Assembly (NCBI GenBank): GCA_900546365.1 | Contig: URCF01000006.1 | Span: forward strand, 71,974 to 135,973 | DNA from: an uncultured Porphyromonadaceae bacterium | GTDB taxonomy: Bacteria > Bacteroidota > Bacteroidia > Bacteroidales > Muribaculaceae | DNA: 64,000 nt | Direction: 5' to 3' | Shown here: one piece after another, positions 59,691 to 64,000 of the stretch | Layout of the letters: each line of letters opens with the position of its first letter | How positions within the stretch are numbered: the stretch's first letter is position 1 | The notes under the pieces: model-generated | Database searches by the model: none | Told to the model about the DNA's origin: nothing | The model's input: only the letters and a program-made list of their open reading frames with translations | Program-made: the position numbers and the translations under genes

Positions 59691-61352
59691 ATGAAGAAGC
59701 TATTTTACACAGCCTCCGCGCTGCTATGCGCGCTGCTGGTGGCCCAGGGTGCCACCCGGAGCAAAAAGGCCGACATAGCCGCAAGCCTCGACATTTTCAA
59801 TGCCGTGGTCAAGGAGATACAGTCGAACTATGTGGACTCCATTGATGCCCGTAAATCAGTGCGCACAGCCATCGATGCGATGCTCGGCTCGCTTGACCCA
59901 TACACCGAATATATACCGCAAGATGAGAAAGCGGATTTCCGCACAATGTCGTCGGGCCAATACGGCGGCATTGGCTCATACATAATGCAGCGCAACGGAA
60001 ATGTTTATATATCAGGACCGTACCTCGGATCGCCCGCAGCCCGCGCAGGCTTGCGCCCCGGCGATCTGATCATGGCCATTGACGGCGACACCGTGCTGGG
60101 CAAAACCACTCCCGAGGTGAGCGAAAAGCTCAAGGGACAGCCGGGCACCAAGCTGATGGTGACGGTGAAACGACCCTTCGTGGAAGCCGATTCGATACTG
60201 ACGGTGGAAATCACCCGCGAAAAAATCCAAAACCCCTCTGTGCCATACTTCGGGGTGGTAGGCAACGATTTGGGCTACATCCAGCTCACCTCGTTCACCG
60301 AAACCTCCCCCGAGGAGGTGCGCAACGCCATCGACTCGCTCAAGAACCGCCACAAGGTGAAAGGGTTGATACTTGACCTGCGCGACAATGGCGGCGGATT
60401 GCTGGAGAGCGCCGTCAAGATTCTGGGATACTTCTTGCCCAAAGGTACCGAGGTGCTCCGCACACGCGGCAAAGGGGTGCTTGACGAGAAAGTTTATAAA
60501 ACATCCGGCTCGCCGATAGCTCCCGACATGCCTCTCGCCGTGCTCATAGATGCCGGCACCGCATCGGCTTCGGAGATCACCGCCGGCGCACTCCAGGACC
60601 TTGACAGAGCGGTGATTGTGGGCAACCGGTCGTTTGGCAAGGGACTTGTGCAGACCACCCGCGACCTTCCCTACGACGGCCTGCTGAAAGTGACTATGGC
60701 CAAATATTACATCCCCAGCGGACGACTGATCCAGGCCATTGACTATTCGCACCGCAACGAGGATGGCTCCATCCAGCGTATCCCCGACAGCCTCACCCAC
60801 GAGTTTGCCACAAAAGGCGGGCGTGCGGTGCGCGACGGTGGTGGCATAACCCCCGACATCACAGTGAAATATCCCGAAGTGAGCCGCATAACATTCAATG
60901 TGGTGCGCGACAACTGGGCCTTTGATTTCGCCAACCGCTACCGCGCTCAAAACCCCACAATCGCACCCATCGACAGCTTTGAAATCACCGATGAGATATA
61001 CGCGCAGTTCAAAAACTCCATTGACCCCGACAAGTTCAATTATGACAAGGTGTGCGAAACCATCCTCGACCGCCTGCGCGAAGCCGCCAAGGTGGAAGGG
61101 TATGCCAGCGACAGCCTCGACGCACAGTTCAACACCCTCGCGGCCATGCTCAAGCATCCGCTGGACAAAGACCTTGACACTCACCGTCAGGCCATCGCAC
61201 CGTTCCTGCTGCGTGAGATAGCCGAACGCTACTACTATCAGCCCGGTGCTGTCCGCGCCGCACTGCGCAGCGACATCGGTGCCGACTCGGCCATAAATCT
61301 GCTTCACAACCCGGTGGAATACAAACAACTCCTAAGCGCACCCAAGAAATGA
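59691..61352 (+). CDS. C-terminal processing protease, S41 family
   Basis: This exported serine protease has 553 residues: signal peptide of about 1-20 (ALLVAQGA), N-terminal helical part, PDZ domain of about 85-185 (GSPAARAGLRPGDLIMAIDG), and S41 catalytic core with S292 in AGTASASEI and K317 in NRSFGKGLVQ. The 25-residue Ser-Lys spacing is the same as in CtpA. A C-terminal extension of about 150 residues is typical of the Bacteroidota form. It trims or degrades periplasmic proteins. Its stop overlaps mfd by ATGA. CtpA is the closest named relative. Confidence 0.93.
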   Translation: MKKLFYTASALLCALLVAQGATRSKKADIAASLDIFNAVVKEIQSNYVDSIDARKSVRTAIDAMLGSLDPYTEYIPQDEKADFRTMSSGQYGGIGSYIMQRNGNVYISGPYLGSPAARAGLRPGDLIMAIDGDTVLGKTTPEVSEKLKGQPGTKLMVTVKRPFVEADSILTVEITREKIQNPSVPYFGVVGNDLGYIQLTSFTETSPEEVRNAIDSLKNRHKVKGLILDLRDNGGGLLESAVKILGYFLPKGTEVLRTRGKGVLDEKVYKTSGSPIAPDMPLAVLIDAGTASASEITAGALQDLDRAVIVGNRSFGKGLVQTTRDLPYDGLLKVTMAKYYIPSGRLIQAIDYSHRNEDGSIQRIPDSLTHEFATKGGRAVRDGGGITPDITVKYPEVSRITFNVVRDNWAFDFANRYRAQNPTIAPIDSFEITDEIYAQFKNSIDPDKFNYDKVCETILDRLREAAKVEGYASDSLDAQFNTLAAMLKHPLDKDLDTHRQAIAPFLLREIAERYYYQPGAVRAALRSDIGADSAINLLHNPVEYKQLLSAPKK

Positions 61353-64000
61353 ACCAGCTCACCGCCATTGCATCCGAATTCATGGCGGGAAGCCGGTCCA
61401 AGGCCGTGAACACGGCTTTGGAAAAAGGAGCACACAGGGTGTGCGCCACCTCCGTGGCCGGATCGTCCGCCGCCATGCTCCTGTCGTCGCTCGCCAACGG
61501 CCCCACCCCGCTGCTTGTAGTGGGCGACTCGCTCGATGATGCCGGCTATCTGTATCACGACCTGAGCCGAATGCTCGGCGATGATGCTGTGCTGATGCTC
61601 CCGTCAGGCTACAAGAGAGCCATCAAATATGGCCAGCCCGACCCGCCGTCGCAGATATTGCGCACAGAAGCACTCGGAGCCTGGCACACCAGAAACAGCC
61701 CCGTGAAAATCGTGGTCACCTACCCTGACGCTCTCGCCGAAAGAGTAGCTCCGCCACAGATAATAGCCGACCACACCCTGCATCTTGACCTGAAAACGCC
61801 CGTCCACCCCACCGATGTCATCAAATGGCTGAGGGAAAACAACTTTCAGGAAGTGGACTATGTGTATGAGCCGGGGCATTTCGCCCACCGCGGCTCCATC
61901 CTCGACATATTCGGCTACAGCCACGAGCTGCCGTTCAGAATCGACTTTTTCGGTGATGACATCGACTCCATACGCACATTCAACATCGAGACACAACTGT
62001 CGCAGGAGAAGATACAATCGGTGAGCATCACAGCCAACGTGGCTCAGGATGCCAACGGCACATCGCTGCTGAAATTCATTCCCGCAAACACCCTCATAGC
62101 AGTGCGCGACGCCGCGCTCACCGTGGCCAGGATTAAAGAAGTGGCATCCGACACCCTCTCCACTTCCGCTGTAATAGCCGAGGAGGGCGACATCAACGCT
62201 ATGAGTCAGGTGGTTGACGCCGAGGAGTTTGACCACGATTTCAGGCAGTTCACCCAACTATGGTTCACCTCCGGCACCGGATGCGCCGACAAATCGGTGA
62301 CCACCATTGATTTCAGATGCTCGCCGCAGGGGATATACCACAAGAATTTCGACCTGATCAGCAACTCGTTCACACAATTTCTGGATGATGGATATGAGAT
62401 ACTGATACTCTCCGACAGTGAAAAACAGTTTGAACGCCTCAAAGAGATTTTTGCCGACCGAGGCGACAAGATAAGTTTCACTCCCGTCACACCCACCCTC
62501 CACGAGGGGTTTGTGGACCATCTCAAGAAGCGCTGCGTGTTCACCGACCACCAGATTTTTGACAGGTTCCACAAATACAATCTCCGCTCCGACCGCGCAC
62601 GCTCCGGCAAGCTCGCACTGAGCCTCAAGGAGTTGAGTGCCATAGAGCCTGGTGACTACATAGTGCATGTGGACCACGGCGTGGGAAAATTTGCCGGACT
62701 GCTGCGCACCAATGTCAACGGTCACACACAGGAGATGATCAAGCTCGTGTATGCCAACGACGACATCATATTCGTGTCGATCCACGCACTTCACAAGCTC
62801 GCCAAATATCGCGGCAAAGAGGGAGTGCCTCCCAAAATCAACACCCTCGGCACCGGAGCATGGAACAGAGTCAAGGAGCGCACCAAATCCAAGCTCAAGG
62901 ATATAGCCCGCGACCTTATCAAACTGTATGCCGCCCGAAAGAAGGAGCAGGGATTCGCTTTCTCGCCCGACACATACATGCAACATGAGCTCGAGGCTTC
63001 GTTTGCCTACGAGGACACCCCCGACCAGCTCACAGCCACTCAGGCGGTGAAAGCCGACATGGAGAGCCAGCGACCTATGGACCGACTTGTGTGCGGTGAT
63101 GTGGGGTTCGGCAAAACAGAAGTGGCCATCCGCGCCGCCTTCAAGGCCGCCACCGACTCCAAGCAAACAGCTGTGCTCGTGCCCACCACCGTGCTCGCCT
63201 ACCAGCACTACCACACATTTGCCAAGAGGCTCAAAGAGTTTCCGGTGAGGGTGGAGTACCTGAGCCGCGCACGCTCGGCCAAGGACACCAAGCAGATACT
63301 CGCCGACCTTGCCGATGGGAAAATCGACATCATCATCGGCACCCACAAGCTCGTGGGCAAATCGGTGAAATTCAAGGACCTCGGGCTGTTGGTGGTGGAT
63401 GAGGAGCAAAAATTCGGTGTGGCGGTGAAAGAGAAGCTCAAGCAGCTCAAGACCAATGTGGACACCCTCACCATGAGCGCCACACCCATACCGCGCACCC
63501 TGCAATTTTCACTGATGGGCGCCCGCGATCTTTCGGCCATCACCACCCCACCGGCCAACCGCTACCCGATAGTCACCAATGTGAGCGCGCTGAGCGACGA
63601 CCTCATCTCCGAGGCCATCAACTTCGAACTGTCGCGCAACGGCCAGGTGTTTGTGATTAACAACCGCATCGAGGGACTGCACGAACTTGAAGCAATGATA
63701 CGCAGGCTCGTGCCCGATGCGCGTGTGGTGGTGGGCCACGGACAGATGGCACCCGACAAACTCGAGAAAGCGATTGAGGATTTTGCCAACCATGAGTACG
63801 ATGTGCTTCTTGCCACCACCATTGTGGAGAGCGGCATCGATATGCCTAATGTCAACACCATAATAATCAACAATGCACAGAATTTCGGCCTCAGCGAACT
63901 CCACCAGCTGCGCGGACGCGTGGGCCGAAGCTCCCGCAAGGCGTTCTGCTACCTCACTGTGCCGCCGCATCAGCCGCTTGCGCCCGTGGCACGTCGCCGT
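61349..64000 (+). CDS. mfd: Transcription-repair coupling factor, C-terminus cut by window end
   Basis: This ATP-driven DNA translocase removes RNA polymerase stalled at lesions and recruits UvrA. About 884 codons are in the window of an expected 1100-1150. The UvrB-like N-terminal region is at about 1-350, then the RNA-polymerase-interacting segment (PGDYIVHVDHGVGKF near 434-448), helicase motif I GDVGFGKTEVAIRAAF near 583-598, DEEQ box (VVDEEQKFGV), motif III MSATPIPRTL and GIDMPNVNTIIINNA further on. The start is the ATG overlapping the protease stop (ATGA). RecG shares the translocase part but lacks the UvrB-like N-terminus. Confidence 0.96.
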   Translation, partial: MNQLTAIASEFMAGSRSKAVNTALEKGAHRVCATSVAGSSAAMLLSSLANGPTPLLVVGDSLDDAGYLYHDLSRMLGDDAVLMLPSGYKRAIKYGQPDPPSQILRTEALGAWHTRNSPVKIVVTYPDALAERVAPPQIIADHTLHLDLKTPVHPTDVIKWLRENNFQEVDYVYEPGHFAHRGSILDIFGYSHELPFRIDFFGDDIDSIRTFNIETQLSQEKIQSVSITANVAQDANGTSLLKFIPANTLIAVRDAALTVARIKEVASDTLSTSAVIAEEGDINAMSQVVDAEEFDHDFRQFTQLWFTSGTGCADKSVTTIDFRCSPQGIYHKNFDLISNSFTQFLDDGYEILILSDSEKQFERLKEIFADRGDKISFTPVTPTLHEGFVDHLKKRCVFTDHQIFDRFHKYNLRSDRARSGKLALSLKELSAIEPGDYIVHVDHGVGKFAGLLRTNVNGHTQEMIKLVYANDDIIFVSIHALHKLAKYRGKEGVPPKINTLGTGAWNRVKERTKSKLKDIARDLIKLYAARKKEQGFAFSPDTYMQHELEASFAYEDTPDQLTATQAVKADMESQRPMDRLVCGDVGFGKTEVAIRAAFKAATDSKQTAVLVPTTVLAYQHYHTFAKRLKEFPVRVEYLSRARSAKDTKQILADLADGKIDIIIGTHKLVGKSVKFKDLGLLVVDEEQKFGVAVKEKLKQLKTNVDTLTMSATPIPRTLQFSLMGARDLSAITTPPANRYPIVTNVSALSDDLISEAINFELSRNGQVFVINNRIEGLHELEAMIRRLVPDARVVVGHGQMAPDKLEKAIEDFANHEYDVLLATTIVESGIDMPNVNTIIINNAQNFGLSELHQLRGRVGRSSRKAFCYLTVPPHQPLAPVARRR

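Noticed and set aside
60012..61328. 438-codon minus-strand ORF opposite the S41 protease
   Set aside because: Antisense shadow of a protease with intact Ser-Lys dyad; no motif of its own.

Overview
The window is a gene-dense, GC-rich chromosomal segment of a Bacteroidales bacterium. A gut Muribaculaceae-like organism is the best guess. The evidence is a SusC/SusD system with a surface lipoprotein, type IX-like C-terminal tails on secreted enzymes, a DUF2723 giant membrane protein, Bacteroidota -7 boxes (TAnnTTTG), and housekeeping genes of Bacteroidales type (pfkA, recA, recF, ribH, mfd). No rRNA, CRISPR array, insertion sequence or phage gene was seen.

Layout: 1-3095 (minus) holds pfkA (cut by the window start), a small membrane protein, a UPF0104 flippase-like protein and a small outer-membrane barrel. 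3176-15660 (plus) is one tightly packed nine-gene operon. It runs fucI-fucA-fucK-fucP, then nanT-nanL-nanE, then a secreted triple-domain SGNH/sialate-O-acetylesterase/mutarotase protein and a creatininase-family hydrolase, and ends at a strong terminator. It couples L-fucose and sialic acid use, the two terminal sugars of host mucins and N-glycans. 15803-18262 is a secreted C10 cysteine protease. 18267-22650 (minus) is a kdsD-led operon that includes a degenerate PfkB protein and ribH. A lower-GC LRR surface protein follows, then recF-DUF721-thioesterase (minus).

25930-26052 (minus) looks like a small RNA gene, with its own promoter and terminator. 26349-32298 (minus) holds an inositol-lipid type cluster: myo-inositol-phosphate synthase, HAD phosphatase, CDP-alcohol phosphatidyltransferase, ATP-grasp enzyme and sugar/inositol nucleotidyltransferase, with pdxA at the head. 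32688-37775 (plus) holds DUF2723, a polysaccharide deacetylase and queG; recA is convergent to them.

39445-59129 (minus) is a polysaccharide utilization locus: susC, susD, a surface glycan-binding-type lipoprotein and three tandem GH85 endo-beta-N-acetylglucosaminidases. Two of the three share about 1.1 kb of identical DNA over the catalytic half, the mark of recent gene conversion. Together with the fuc/nan operon this points to N-glycoprotein foraging. The window ends with two tRNA-Asn genes (minus), a CtpA-type S41 protease and the start of mfd (plus).

Degenerate 9-bp tandem repeats (TATAAG core) recur at three intergenic places. Four promoters show TTG-N19/20-TAnnTTTG spacing, which gives an internal standard for judging other transcription starts. 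All function calls come from reading motifs; no database search was run.
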